From positions 1 to 34,382 of the forward strand of contig JAHEBU010000012.1 in NCBI GenBank assembly GCA_024642115.1: DNA of 34,382 nucleotides, given 5' to 3'. The stretch's first letter is position 1; each line of letters begins with the position of its first letter. Of this stretch, positions 7,424 through 15,464 are shown piece after piece. A program made the translations under genes and the position numbers. The notes under the pieces were generated by a model. It ran no database searches and was not told where the DNA came from. It saw only the letters and a program-made list of their open reading frames with translations. Source of the DNA: Marivivens sp. Its GTDB lineage: Bacteria > Pseudomonadota > Alphaproteobacteria > Rhodobacterales > Rhodobacteraceae.

Positions 7424-8389
7424 TCAGGCGACCGGATTGCGATACTGCATCCGGCGGACCGATCCGGTCTTGGAGCGCATCAGGATCGTCTCGGCGGTGA
7501 CAAAGCCCGGCTCGCGTTTGATCCCTGGCAGCAGGCTGCCGTCGGTGACACCGGTCGCGGCAAAGATCACGTCGCCGGTCACCAGATCGTCGCGGGTATA
7601 GACCCGGTCGAAATTGGTGATGCCCGCCTTTTTAGCGCGGCCCCGTTCGTCGTCGTTGCGGAACAACAGCTTGCCAAAAATCTGCCCGCCCATGCATTTC
7701 AGAGCAGCCGCAGCCAGCACCCCTTCGGGCGCGCCGCCCGATCCCATGTACATGTCGATACCGGTGCGGACTGGTTCGGCGCAGTGCATCACGCCTGCCA
7801 CATCGCCATCGGTGATCAGACGGATGGCCGCGCCAGTCGAGCGGATTTCGGCGATCAGGTCCTCGTGGCGGGGCCGTTCCAGCACGCAGACGGTGATGTC
7901 TTTGGTGCTGCACCCTTTGGCCGAGGCGAGAGCGGACACCCGTTCGGACGGTGTCATGTCGAGTGTCACGACACCGCGGCGGAACCCGGGGCCAATCGCC
8001 AGCTTTTCCATGTAGACGTCGGGCGCGTGCAGCATCGACCCGCGCGGTCCCATGGCGATCACAGCCAGCGCGTTGGGCATGTCCTTGGCGGTCAGTGTGG
8101 TCCCTTCGAGCGGGTCGAGCGCAATATCCACCGCCGGGCCTTTCCCGTTCCCGACCTCTTCGCCGATATACAGCATCGGCGCTTCGTCGCGCTCGCCCTC
8201 GCCGATCACGACGACGCCCTGGATGTCCAGTTTGTTGAGCTGGGTGCGCATGGCATCCACGGCGGCCTGATCGGCGGCCTTTTCATCGCCGCGCCCGATC
8301 AGGTCGGCACAGGCGATGGCAGCGGCTTCGGACACGCGGGACAGGCCCAGCGATAACATGCGGTCATTGAAATCGGGGGCTTGGGGCAT
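7424..8389 (-). CDS. glpX: Class II fructose-1,6-bisphosphatase
   Basis: The 321-aa enzyme hydrolyses fructose 1,6-bisphosphate to fructose 6-phosphate in gluconeogenesis; some family members also take sedoheptulose 1,7-bisphosphate. The start is ATG 8389 (MPQAPDFNDRM), the usual GlpX N-terminus; upstream in-frame codons lack family similarity. Metal-binding motifs of the lithium-sensitive phosphatase fold are seen as GEGERDEAPML (from residue 63) and DPLEGTT (92-98). GDVAGVMHC and GSGGAPEGVLAAAAL, the latter a phosphate-loop-like segment, follow later. It heads a unit with recJ. In many Rhodobacterales hom lies directly upstream; here a gene on the opposite strand separates them. The divergent promoter region contains a notable repeat at 8463-8506. 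Confidence 0.95.
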   Translation of the reverse strand: MPQAPDFNDRMLSLGLSRVSEAAAIACADLIGRGDEKAADQAAVDAMRTQLNKLDIQGVVVIGEGERDEAPMLYIGEEVGNGKGPAVDIALDPLEGTTLTAKDMPNALAVIAMGPRGSMLHAPDVYMEKLAIGPGFRRGVVTLDMTPSERVSALASAKGCSTKDITVCVLERPRHEDLIAEIRSTGAAIRLITDGDVAGVMHCAEPVRTGIDMYMGSGGAPEGVLAAAALKCMGGQIFGKLLFRNDDERGRAKKAGITNFDRVYTRDDLVTGDVIFAATGVTDGSLLPGIKREPGFVTAETILMRSKTGSVRRMQYRNPVA

Positions 8390-8462
8390 TGCAAAGGTCC
8401 TTGTCAAAGTCCCGTCATGCCTACTCTGTCGATCATGACAGCCGCAAGTCATCCCGGTCCGA

Positions 8463-8506
8463 GTTTTGTCGCTAACATGGCCGGTCGACAGGCCGATCGA
8501 CAAAAC
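8463..8506. repeat. Inverted repeat with nested tandem repeat in the glpX promoter region
   Basis: GTTTTGTCG (8463-8471) and its exact reverse complement CGACAAAAC (8498-8506) flank 26 bases. Overlapping the right arm is a 12-bp tandem repeat, GGCCGGTCGACA (8479-8490) and GGCCGATCGACA (8491-8502), differing at one base. The block lies 74-117 bases upstream of the glpX start, so it may be an operator or form a hairpin in the leader. Confidence 0.6.
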
Positions 8507-8608
8507 ACAACTGATGGCCGACACCATCTTCAATCACGCGCTCGTGATCTTAGTTAAAAAAGTGTTAATGCAAGTATGCATGAGTGCATCAGTTAGGGAG
8601 AGGCGTAC

Positions 8609-8914
8609 GTGGACAGGATTTGCGCTACAGGTCTGGCGGTTTTCGGGCTCTTGTCTGTGACATTTGGTGCAACGCCAGCTTCCGCCCACGGCGGAGGACT
8701 GGATTCCCGGGGATGTCACACTCAGCGCAGTACCGGCAACTATCATTGCCACCGTGCTCAGACCGCGACGCGAACGCCGCTTCTCAACTCGAACACAGGA
8801 TATTTTGCCACCTGTGCCGATGCCAGAGCGGCGGGATACCGGCGGATGCGGGTCGGTACGTATGGCTATAGTGGCCACCTTGACCGGGATGGGGACGGGA
8901 TCGCTTGCGAATAG
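8609..8914 (+). CDS. Secreted Excalibur-type calcium-binding protein
   Basis: The GTG start at 8609 has a strong GGGAGAGG site six bases upstream. The 101-aa product begins with a signal peptide (residues 1-26, ending TPASA before HGGG). A YHYH-like motif follows, HGGGLDSRGCHTQRSTGNYH, continuing CHR, which is often seen in small secreted proteins. It ends with the Excalibur motif: CADARAAGY followed by HLDRDGDGIACE, where D-x-D-x-D-G forms an EF-hand-like calcium loop and the two Cys probably pair. The location would be periplasmic or extracellular. The exact role of such proteins is unknown. The gene stands alone between hom and glpX, convergent with hom at a distance of 16 bases. Confidence 0.85.
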   Translation: MDRICATGLAVFGLLSVTFGATPASAHGGGLDSRGCHTQRSTGNYHCHRAQTATRTPLLNSNTGYFATCADARAAGYRRMRVGTYGYSGHLDRDGDGIACE

Positions 8915-8930
8915 GGGGATTCTGCCTGAG

Positions 8931-10217
8931 TCAGACGGCCTCGATCCGGATGGCGACGGGCTCGGCGGCGACCACGCCTGTCGCTCCGAAGGCAGCCAAT
9001 GCCTCGTCCAAGGCGCTGCGGGTGGTCTTGTGCGTAACGATCAGGACAGGGGCGGTCGTGTCCTGATGGCCGTACTGGCGCATCCGGTCGATGCTGATGC
9101 CGCTGTCGCCCAGAACGCGGGCGACCTTGGCCAGCGCCCCCGGTTTGTCCAATAGCTGCATCCGCAGATAATAGGGGGCAGGGACGGCGGCGCGGGCGGC
9201 GCGCGCCTTGCGCAGGGTCGTGGCGGGCTGGCCAAACGTGGGCAGGCGCAGGCCACGGGCGATGTCCATCACGTCAGCCATGACCGCGCTTGCGGTCGGG
9301 CCAGACCCGGCCCCCGCCCCGCGCAGCACGATCTGACCCACGGCGTCGCCTTCCAGCACCACCATGTTGGTCCCCCCCTGCAACTGGCCAAGCGGAGAGG
9401 TGTCGGGGACAAGGCAGGGCGACATCCGCTGTTCCAGCCCGCGCCCTGTCATCTGCGCCACGCCCAAGAGCTTGATCTTGTAGCCCATGTCGGCGGCCTG
9501 CCGGATATCTTCCAGTGTGATGGACTGGATTCCCTCCAGTTCGACCGAATCGAAATCGACCTGCGTGCCAAAGGCGATGGCAGCCAGCAGCGACAGCTTG
9601 TGGCCCGCGTCGATGCCGCCCACGTCAAGGTTGGGATCGGCCTCCAGATAGCCCAGCTTGGCACATTCGTCGAACAACACGTTGTAGCCTTGTCCGGTCT
9701 CTTCCATCCGGGTCAGGATATAGTTGCAGGTGCCGTTCATCACGCCCATCACGCGGGCGATCTGGTTGCCTGCCAGCCCTTCGGTCAGGGCCTTGATGAC
9801 GGGGATTCCGCCCGCCACCGCCGCCTCGAACCGGATCACGCGGCCCGCCGCCTCGGCGGACAGGGCCAGCGCATGGCCATGAACGGCCAGCAGCGCCTTG
9901 TTGGCGGTGACGACATCCTTGCCGCTGGCGATGGCAACCTCGGTCGCGTCCTTGGCCGGGCCGTCAGAGCCGCCCATGAGTTCGACGAACACGTCCACGT
10001 CGTCGCGGCGGGCGAGGGCGACAGGATCATCCTCCCACCCATAGGCGTCCAGTTTGACGCCGCGATCCTTGCCCTTGGACCGGGCCGATACGGCGCTGAT
10101 GACGACCGGGCGGCCCGTTCGGGCGGCAATGAGGTCGGCGTGCGTCTGCACGATCCGCACCACGCCCGTTCCCACGGTCCCAAGTCCGGCAAGTCCAAGG
10201 CGAAGGGGCTGGGTCAT
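8931..10217 (-). CDS. hom: Homoserine dehydrogenase
   Basis: The 428-aa enzyme reduces aspartate-semialdehyde to homoserine in threonine and methionine synthesis. The N-terminal Rossmann motif is GLAGLGTVGTGVV (residues 8-20). The catalytic domain carries EAAVAGGIPVIKALTEGLAGN, NGTCNYILTRM and the signature EADPNLDVGGIDAGHK with the catalytic Asp and Lys. The C-terminal ACT domain (about 350-428, YYLRMQLLDKPGALAKVARV) is the usual site of threonine feedback. Length and domain order match single-function Hom of alphaproteobacteria. A small lipoprotein gene lies 36 bases upstream on the same strand and may share its transcript. Confidence 0.96.
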   Translation of the reverse strand: MTQPLRLGLAGLGTVGTGVVRIVQTHADLIAARTGRPVVISAVSARSKGKDRGVKLDAYGWEDDPVALARRDDVDVFVELMGGSDGPAKDATEVAIASGKDVVTANKALLAVHGHALALSAEAAGRVIRFEAAVAGGIPVIKALTEGLAGNQIARVMGVMNGTCNYILTRMEETGQGYNVLFDECAKLGYLEADPNLDVGGIDAGHKLSLLAAIAFGTQVDFDSVELEGIQSITLEDIRQAADMGYKIKLLGVAQMTGRGLEQRMSPCLVPDTSPLGQLQGGTNMVVLEGDAVGQIVLRGAGAGSGPTASAVMADVMDIARGLRLPTFGQPATTLRKARAARAAVPAPYYLRMQLLDKPGALAKVARVLGDSGISIDRMRQYGHQDTTAPVLIVTHKTTRSALDEALAAFGATGVVAAEPVAIRIEAV

Positions 10218-10253
10218 CGTTCAGGTCCGGGTTCTGATGGCTCTGGCCCGCTG

Positions 10254-10565
10254 TTACCCCGCCTGCGCCGCCGCTGCAACGCGAGAGGTATCGACCCCCT
10301 CTTGCATCCGCGCGCGTGTGGCACTGTCGATGACCGGTCCGCGCAGAGCGGCGGCGCGGGCGGCCAGCGCTGACAGACGGCCGCTCAACCCCGCGCTGGC
10401 CAAGGGGGCAACGCCGCCCGTTCCGGCCTGCGTCAACAGCGGCCCCAGCGGAATCAGGGCCGGATAGGGGGCGGCTGCGGCAGCCGGGTCGATGCGGGTG
10501 TCCAGCAGCGGAAATGCCGCGCAGCCCGACAGCGCGGATATCACGATCAGGGGGATCAGGCGCAT
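10254..10565 (-). CDS. Small lipoprotein of unknown function
   Basis: The 103-aa product starts at ATG 10565, with AAGG about ten bases upstream; a GTG nine bases earlier is too close to that site. It has a lipoprotein signal peptide, MRLIPLIVISALSGCAAF, with lipobox LSGC and acylation at Cys15. The mature part is low-complexity, rich in Ala, Leu, Pro and Gly (DPAAAAAPYPALIPLGPLL), with helices toward the end. Asp does not follow the lipidated Cys, so sorting to the outer membrane is likely under the +2 rule. No known family is recognised. It lies directly upstream of hom, which seems to be a regional gene order rather than a functional link. Confidence 0.75.
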   Translation of the reverse strand: MRLIPLIVISALSGCAAFPLLDTRIDPAAAAAPYPALIPLGPLLTQAGTGGVAPLASAGLSGRLSALAARAAALRGPVIDSATRARMQEGVDTSRVAAAAQAG

Positions 10566-10725
10566 GTGATGCACTACCTTTGGCTTTACCCGGCAACCTT
10601 ATCCGTCTGCCCCGGCCAACGGCAAGGTGGGGCGTCCTTTCCCGCCGCGCCGATGTCGCTTTGGGATCAGACCCGGCCCCAGCCCCGCGCCACGGTGCGC
10701 CAAGTCAAAAGGGAAGAGGGACACC

Positions 10726-11670
10726 ATGAAAGTCGGTTTTATCGGTCTGGGAAATGTCGGGGCCAAACTTGCAGGCAGCGTCTTGCGCAACGGATTCGAT
10801 CTGTCGGTTCACGACCTTGACCCGGCGGCGGTGGCTGAAATGGTGGCGACCGGCGCCCGCGACGGGATCAGCCCGGCACAGACGATGCAGGACTGCGACG
10901 TGGTCATCACCTGCCTGCCGTCGCCTGCAATCTGTCAGGCGGTCGTGACCGAAATGATCCCCCATGTAACCACCGGAAAGATCTGGATGGAAATGTCCAC
11001 CACCGACGCAGGCGACATGCAAAGGCTGGGGGCCGAGGTGATCGCGGCGGGCGGGATGGCGGCGGAATGTCCGGTGTCCGGCGGCTGCCACCGGGCGGCC
11101 ACTGGCAACATCAGCATTTTCATGGGGGGCGACCGGGCCACGTTCGACGCCGTGTTCCCGCTGCTGCGGGTGCTGGGGCGGCGCATCCTGCACACCGGAC
11201 CGCTGGGGTCGGCCAGCACGCTCAAGGTGATGACCAATTATCTTGCCACGGCCAACCTTCTGACCTGTATCGAGGCGATGGTGACGATGAAGGCGGCGGG
11301 GCTGGACCTTGCCACCACCTATGAGGCGATCAAGATTTCGTCCGGCACCAGTTTTGTCCACGAAACCGAAAGCCAGATGATCCTGAACGGTTGCCGCGAT
11401 ATCAATTTCACCATGGACCTTGTGAAAAAGGACATTGGCCTGTTCGACCAGATCGCGCAGGACCACGGCGTGCCGCTGGAAATCAGCCCGCTGATGGTGT
11501 CGATCTTTGACGACGGCATCCGCCGCTATGGGCCACGGGCGCAGTCGGACCGGATCATCGAACGGTTGGAAGAGGCGACAGGGCTGGACATCACCGCCCC
11601 CGGCTTTCCGTCCGAAATGATCGACGACGAACCCGAGGAACCGGGATACGAGGTCGTGCCGCTGCGCTAG
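10726..11670 (+). CDS. NAD(P)-dependent beta-hydroxyacid dehydrogenase (3-hydroxyisobutyrate dehydrogenase family)
   Basis: The start is ATG 10726, preceded by GGGAAGAGGG. The 314-aa protein has the Rossmann motif MKVGFIGLGNVGAKLAG at the very N-terminus. VITCLPSP follows, then the substrate-binding ECPVSGGCHRAATG (normally DAPVSGG-x-x-GA-x-G) and the catalytic-lysine region GSASTLKVMTNYL near residue 165. The family oxidises 3-hydroxyisobutyrate, tartronate semialdehyde, glycerate-like or other beta-hydroxyacids. The variant Glu-Cys and Cys-His in the substrate loop mean the substrate cannot be named safely. The C-terminus has an unusual acidic tail (EMIDDEPEEPGYE). It is divergent from the lipoprotein gene with 160 bases between, where a promoter for each must lie. 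Confidence 0.88.
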   Translation: MKVGFIGLGNVGAKLAGSVLRNGFDLSVHDLDPAAVAEMVATGARDGISPAQTMQDCDVVITCLPSPAICQAVVTEMIPHVTTGKIWMEMSTTDAGDMQRLGAEVIAAGGMAAECPVSGGCHRAATGNISIFMGGDRATFDAVFPLLRVLGRRILHTGPLGSASTLKVMTNYLATANLLTCIEAMVTMKAAGLDLATTYEAIKISSGTSFVHETESQMILNGCRDINFTMDLVKKDIGLFDQIAQDHGVPLEISPLMVSIFDDGIRRYGPRAQSDRIIERLEEATGLDITAPGFPSEMIDDEPEEPGYEVVPLR

Positions 11671-11727
11671 GGGGTTCCGAAATCGGGCAAGCCGGGATAG
11701 GGACGGCCCAATCAGGGGGGATCGTCC

Positions 11728-12210
11728 ATGTTCGAACCGAACGACAAAGGGGTCTATGCGGTTATCGCCGCCTCGCCCATCCGGCGCACGTTTGCCTATG
11801 TGGTGCTGCTCTTGCTGGGGGGGATGCTGATCTATCTGGCCCTGTTCGAACCCGTGTCGGCGGTATGGTCGGTGGTGCTGATCGGGGCGGGGGCGCTGGC
11901 GCTGTATCTGGGTGAACGGTTGCGACGGGCGACGTCCGTCATGATCGAACTCACGGCGGACGAAGTGCGCGACACTGCCGGGCGGGTGCTGGCACGGGTG
12001 GCCGACATCCGGTCGGTTGACAGCGGCGTCTTTGCAATCAAGCCATCCAACGGCTTTACGCTGGTTCTGTCCACGCGGGGCGACCGGGCCTGGGAACCGG
12101 GGCTGTGGTGGCGTGTGGGCAGGCGGGTCGGGGTCGGCGGGGTCATCCCCTCGGCCCAGGCCAAATTCATGGCCGAAATCATCGCCAGCTGGCTAGCCGC
12201 CCGCACATAG
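11728..12210 (+). CDS. Two-helix membrane protein of unknown function
   Basis: The 160-aa product starts at ATG 11728 with a GGGGGG stretch six bases upstream. Two membrane helices occupy residues 23-42 (AYVVLLLLGGMLIYLALFE) and 47-65 (VWSVVLIGAGALALYLGE). About 95 residues of soluble domain follow with alternating short beta strands (MIELTADEVRD, RSVDSGVFAIKPS, GFTLVLSTRG). This is a layout like small PH-fold membrane proteins in alphaproteobacteria. No catalytic residues are seen. It lies 57 bases after the dehydrogenase on the same strand and may be co-transcribed. It ends 15 bases before the convergent tadE-like gene. Confidence 0.75.
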   Translation: MFEPNDKGVYAVIAASPIRRTFAYVVLLLLGGMLIYLALFEPVSAVWSVVLIGAGALALYLGERLRRATSVMIELTADEVRDTAGRVLARVADIRSVDSGVFAIKPSNGFTLVLSTRGDRAWEPGLWWRVGRRVGVGGVIPSAQAKFMAEIIASWLAART

Positions 12211-12224
12211 CGGGCGACAGGGGA

Positions 12225-12839
12225 TCAGCAGGTCAGGCTGGCCGAGGTCCAGCCCGTATTACGCGTGCTCCAGCACAACTGGGAGGCAAAGCGGGGCGGG
12301 GTGACGATGAAGTTTTCAAAGGTAAAATCGTCAAGACCCACGTTGAAGATCGGCGAATAGTCCACCCAGGATTCCACGATGATGGTCTTGCCGCCATTGG
12401 GCATGGTCGGGATCTGGTCGCGGAAATACTTGAGCGTCGATGTGGTCATCGGTGTGACGTTACCTTTGGTCTGGCTCCACACCACCTCGAACCGGCCGCG
12501 GTGATCGTTGTCGTCGTGGTCGTCCTCGCCGTAGCGGTTATAGACGATCTCGGTCACGCGCAGACGGGTTGGCGCGTCCGACGTCGTGAGGAACAGGTGC
12601 AGACGGTATAGCGCCGACAGGTAGTTGGGCGTGATCGGGTCGGTTTCCCGGCTTAGCGCATCAGCGACCGTGTAGGCGGCCTTGAGCGTGGTGGATTGTG
12701 CGCGGAAACCGTCGAAATAGACGAAGGTCGCCATATAGCACCAGGCCAGGATCGGGAACATCAGCACGGCTTCGACCGAAACGGTGCCATCCTCGCGGCG
12801 CAGGAAATGGCGCAGGGATTGAAAGACGGACCTAAGCAT
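12225..12839 (-). CDS. TadE-like pseudopilin
   Basis: The 204-aa protein carries a class III signal of Tad pseudopilins near the N-terminus: a basic stretch FLRRED, then G-TVSVE with Glu at the fifth position after the expected cleavage, and a hydrophobic segment VLMFPILAWCYMATFVYF (about residues 25-45). The rest is a periplasmic domain of the TadE family. It overlaps the upstream gene by one base (TGATG). No Tad ATPase or prepilin peptidase lies in this window, so the cluster is either a satellite of a tad locus elsewhere or serves another surface role. The protein has an acidic insert (GEDDHDDNDH) that is unusual and could bind a cation. Confidence 0.82.
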   Translation of the reverse strand: MLRSVFQSLRHFLRREDGTVSVEAVLMFPILAWCYMATFVYFDGFRAQSTTLKAAYTVADALSRETDPITPNYLSALYRLHLFLTTSDAPTRLRVTEIVYNRYGEDDHDDNDHRGRFEVVWSQTKGNVTPMTTSTLKYFRDQIPTMPNGGKTIIVESWVDYSPIFNVGLDDFTFENFIVTPPRFASQLCWSTRNTGWTSASLTC

Positions 12840-13375
12840 CAGCGTGGCTCCATCACAAAGGCACTGGTCGAAATCAGCGCGTACATGTTGCCGCTCTTGT
12901 GCGGCAGGTTGCTCCCCAGGCCAAAGCGCGGGAACAGGGGTTTGAACAGGGCGCAGGCGCGCAACACCATCAGCTGGTTCTGCTGCCCATTCTGGAATTC
13001 CCGCACCGGGGCGTTGGGCGACTGCACATCGACACAGTCGGCCGCCCGCTGCACATCGACCCAGGCGCGCGGGTTGGTCGGGGTCATCTCAAGCTTGAGC
13101 GTGGTCATGCAGTTGGGCAGGATCGCAGCACTGTTGCAGATCATCCGCTTCACTTCGGTATGGGTAAAGTTGTGCGTGGTGTTCAGGCGGATGGCGCGAA
13201 CGGCCATGTCGAGCCCCCGTTCGAGCATGACGTGCCGGGTCATCAGGATGCCCGATTCGAACGAGGACACGAACAGGATCAGAAAGGCGGGCAGGACCAG
13301 ACAGAATTCCAGCGTCGCAGTTCCGCGTTCATCGCGCCGAAACCGTCTGAACAAACGGGCGAGGATGCGGGTCAT
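12839..13375 (-). CDS. TadE-like pseudopilin
   Basis: The 178-aa protein begins with a basic stretch (RRFRRDERG) and the TadE-type signal G-TATLEF, with Glu five residues after the processing Gly, followed by a hydrophobic helix CLVLPAFLILFVSSFESGIL. Five Cys lie in the periplasmic part, compatible with disulfides. It overlaps the stop of the preceding TadG-like gene by ATGA and leads into the next tadE-like gene, so the three are translationally coupled. Minor pseudopilins of this class sit at the base or tip of Tad (Flp) pili. The family is clear; its precise role here is not. Confidence 0.82.
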   Translation of the reverse strand: MTRILARLFRRFRRDERGTATLEFCLVLPAFLILFVSSFESGILMTRHVMLERGLDMAVRAIRLNTTHNFTHTEVKRMICNSAAILPNCMTTLKLEMTPTNPRAWVDVQRAADCVDVQSPNAPVREFQNGQQNQLMVLRACALFKPLFPRFGLGSNLPHKSGNMYALISTSAFVMEPR

Positions 13376-15105
13376 TGGGTCAACCTCAGTTTCGCGATGT
13401 CGCTGGCGATGGCAGCAAAGGCGGTGGAAATGTTGGTTCCGGCCACATCGAAATAGTGAGCTGGCGACGAAGCGCAGTTAAGCAGGGCATTCTTGCCGCC
13501 CGATGGCGCCTCGAACGCGACGGTATAGATGATGACACCGTTGTTTTTCGCTGCCGCACAGATGTTGGCCAGCCGCGTGTTGGCTGCGGTGTCGCCCACA
13601 ACTTCCTCGAGGCCATAGTAGGTGGCCACGTAGGTGTTGTAGTCGATGGCGCCGCGCGAATAGGGCTCGTTGAAGATCTTGTTGTAGATCACCGTCCGCA
13701 CCCAGGTCGAATAGATGTCCTGCCAGCTCAGGTGGGCGACGGTCGAGCCGTACTTGATACCCTGACCAGCCGAATTGACCTCGGCGCCAAGGCTGCGATA
13801 GCCGGACTGGCCCGATGGAAATCCCTGTGGATAGGTCATGAAGCGGTTGGTCGAGGTCTGACCCAGCCAGAAGAACATGTCGTCGTTGCGCGTCAGCGTG
13901 CCCAGGCCCGCATACTGCACCGACAACTGGTTGGTGCTGAAATCCGACGACGACAGCGTCTGCGTGCTGGTCTTGTAGTTCACCCAGACGGTGGACAGGG
14001 CCGATTTGTAGGGTTCGGCCAGGTCGTATTCCTGCGTGTTTTCCCCGTCGGTCATCAGCACGATGATCTTGGCGTTGTCCGGTTCGGTATAGGACAGCGG
14101 GCGGCCCACAGCGGTGGCCGGAACCTTGCCCTGCGCGATCAAGCCGGTGACCACGCTTTGCGCAGCAGGGTCCAGCAGGCCCGCGCCCCACTTCATGCCG
14201 ACGTCGATGGCGGTGTTGCCAAAGCTGACCAGGTTGGTGACGGCGTTCTTCAAACCCGTTTCGTTGGTCGAATGAACGATGATCGGGTTCTCGGTCGGGC
14301 GAAAGCACCAGGGGCGGGTGATCGGTGCGACGCTGGTGTTCGTTTCGGCGCCGTAGTCAAAGTCCGACACGCGGGTCCGCGTGATGGTCCGGCTGATGGC
14401 GGTGGTGTTGAACTCGGCATCGCCGAACAACGCGCAATATGATTTCGTGTGGTGCGCGGTCAGCGGGAAATAGGTGGCAAGGTCCGGACCCATGTTCACA
14501 ACGGCCGAATAGGGAACCAACGACACCGTGGTCAGGCCCTCGCCCGACAGGTTGTTCTTCATCACGGTTGTGATGAAATCCCGGGCGGCGGTGCGCAGGT
14601 TGACCAGCTTGTTGTTCTGCTGCATCGACGACGACATATCGAGGACGAGCGAGATTTCGATGTCTGTGATCCGTTCCTCGGCGGTGCCGGTGGCGGGGGC
14701 CTGAAGGGTGTTGATCCCCATCAGCTTCATGAACAGCATCGGCACGCGGGCCTCGGCATCGGCGTGGACCACGCGATAGTTCAGGCCCTCTTGCACGGTC
14801 GGATCGCCCTGAAGAAAGCTCAGCATTCCGGCCTTGCGGAAATAGTCGCGCACCACGTCCTTGGGCGGCAGGGTCTGGTCCAGATCGGCGGCTGCCAGAA
14901 CGGCGCGGTCCAGCGTGCCCTGCAATTTGGTGCGGGTTGTCTCGAACCGCATCAGGTCCACGGCCATGCCCGCGACCATCAGCATCAGAACCATGATGAA
15001 GAGCGAAAAGATGATGATCCCGCCGTCCTCGTCCGAACGAAAGGCTGTCCCGCTGCGACGCAGGCGGTCCGTCAGGGCAAATCGGTTCTTCTGATCCGTT
15101 TTCAT
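13372..15105 (-). CDS. TadG-like protein with von Willebrand factor A domain
   Basis: The best start is ATG 15105 (MKTDQKNRF), with AAGGA seven bases upstream; earlier in-frame starts lack a ribosome site. This gives 577 aa. A hydrophobic segment (about 33-55, IIIFSLFIMVLMLMVAGMAV) follows the basic N-terminus, as in Flp pilus-assembly TadG proteins. The VWA domain shows the metal-ion-dependent adhesion site DMSSSM (in DIEISLVLDMSSSMQ), a later TAIDVGMKWG and LMTDGENT. The middle has a large polar insert rich in Thr, Ser and Tyr. The protein likely anchors in the inner membrane with the VWA domain outside, and helps Tad pilus assembly or attachment. It heads a three-gene unit with two TadE-like proteins. 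Confidence 0.87.
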   Translation of the reverse strand: MKTDQKNRFALTDRLRRSGTAFRSDEDGGIIIFSLFIMVLMLMVAGMAVDLMRFETTRTKLQGTLDRAVLAAADLDQTLPPKDVVRDYFRKAGMLSFLQGDPTVQEGLNYRVVHADAEARVPMLFMKLMGINTLQAPATGTAEERITDIEISLVLDMSSSMQQNNKLVNLRTAARDFITTVMKNNLSGEGLTTVSLVPYSAVVNMGPDLATYFPLTAHHTKSYCALFGDAEFNTTAISRTITRTRVSDFDYGAETNTSVAPITRPWCFRPTENPIIVHSTNETGLKNAVTNLVSFGNTAIDVGMKWGAGLLDPAAQSVVTGLIAQGKVPATAVGRPLSYTEPDNAKIIVLMTDGENTQEYDLAEPYKSALSTVWVNYKTSTQTLSSSDFSTNQLSVQYAGLGTLTRNDDMFFWLGQTSTNRFMTYPQGFPSGQSGYRSLGAEVNSAGQGIKYGSTVAHLSWQDIYSTWVRTVIYNKIFNEPYSRGAIDYNTYVATYYGLEEVVGDTAANTRLANICAAAKNNGVIIYTVAFEAPSGGKNALLNCASSPAHYFDVAGTNISTAFAAIASDIAKLRLTQ

Positions 15106-15464
15106 CACTAGGTCCTTCATGCTGGGCCGGCCCGGTTTTGGGGCCGCTCCAAAAGTCGTGCGGGCGGAATTCGCCTTGCCCTTGATGTCATGAACCTGTG
15201 ACCAAATTTGGGCGAACTGAGGCGGAGAAACGGCCATTAGGCAGCATTGCCGGGGCCAATTCATCCTCGCAGAGGCTATTGTTCTTGGCCCGAAAACGAC
15301 GACGGCGTGGTCGTTCCGCCTGTGGGCCTGTCGCAGATCAGCCAGATGGCCCGTTTTGACACTTTGGCAGGAATTTGAGCCGATATTGAACGAATCAGGG
15401 CTAAGATGGCCCGAAGGGGACCAAATCCCCCGTAAACCGGAGAAACCGGTCAGGAAGGAATGAC
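15106..15464. other. Divergent intergenic region between tadG-like gene and glutamate dehydrogenase
   Basis: This 359-base gap must hold the promoters for both flanking units. A perfect -35-like TTGACA is at 15356-15361, but no good -10 box follows at 16-18 bases; GATATT at 15382 is 20 bases away. Close to the dehydrogenase start lies AAACCGG repeated twice (AAACCGGAGAAACCGG, 15433-15448). No RNA gene or ORF with coding character was seen. Confidence 0.4.

Noticed and set aside
5639-8356. A 905-residue open frame on the plus strand across recJ and glpX
   Set aside because: It is antisense to two clear genes with intact motifs; the product is His/Gln/Pro/Arg-rich low-complexity text typical of antisense reading of high-GC genes.
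15362-15380. TTTGGCAGGAATTTGAGC looked like a sigma-54 -24/-12 promoter before the glutamate dehydrogenase
   Set aside because: GG and GC are one base too far apart and TTGC at -12 is missing; no enhancer-binding regulator lies nearby.
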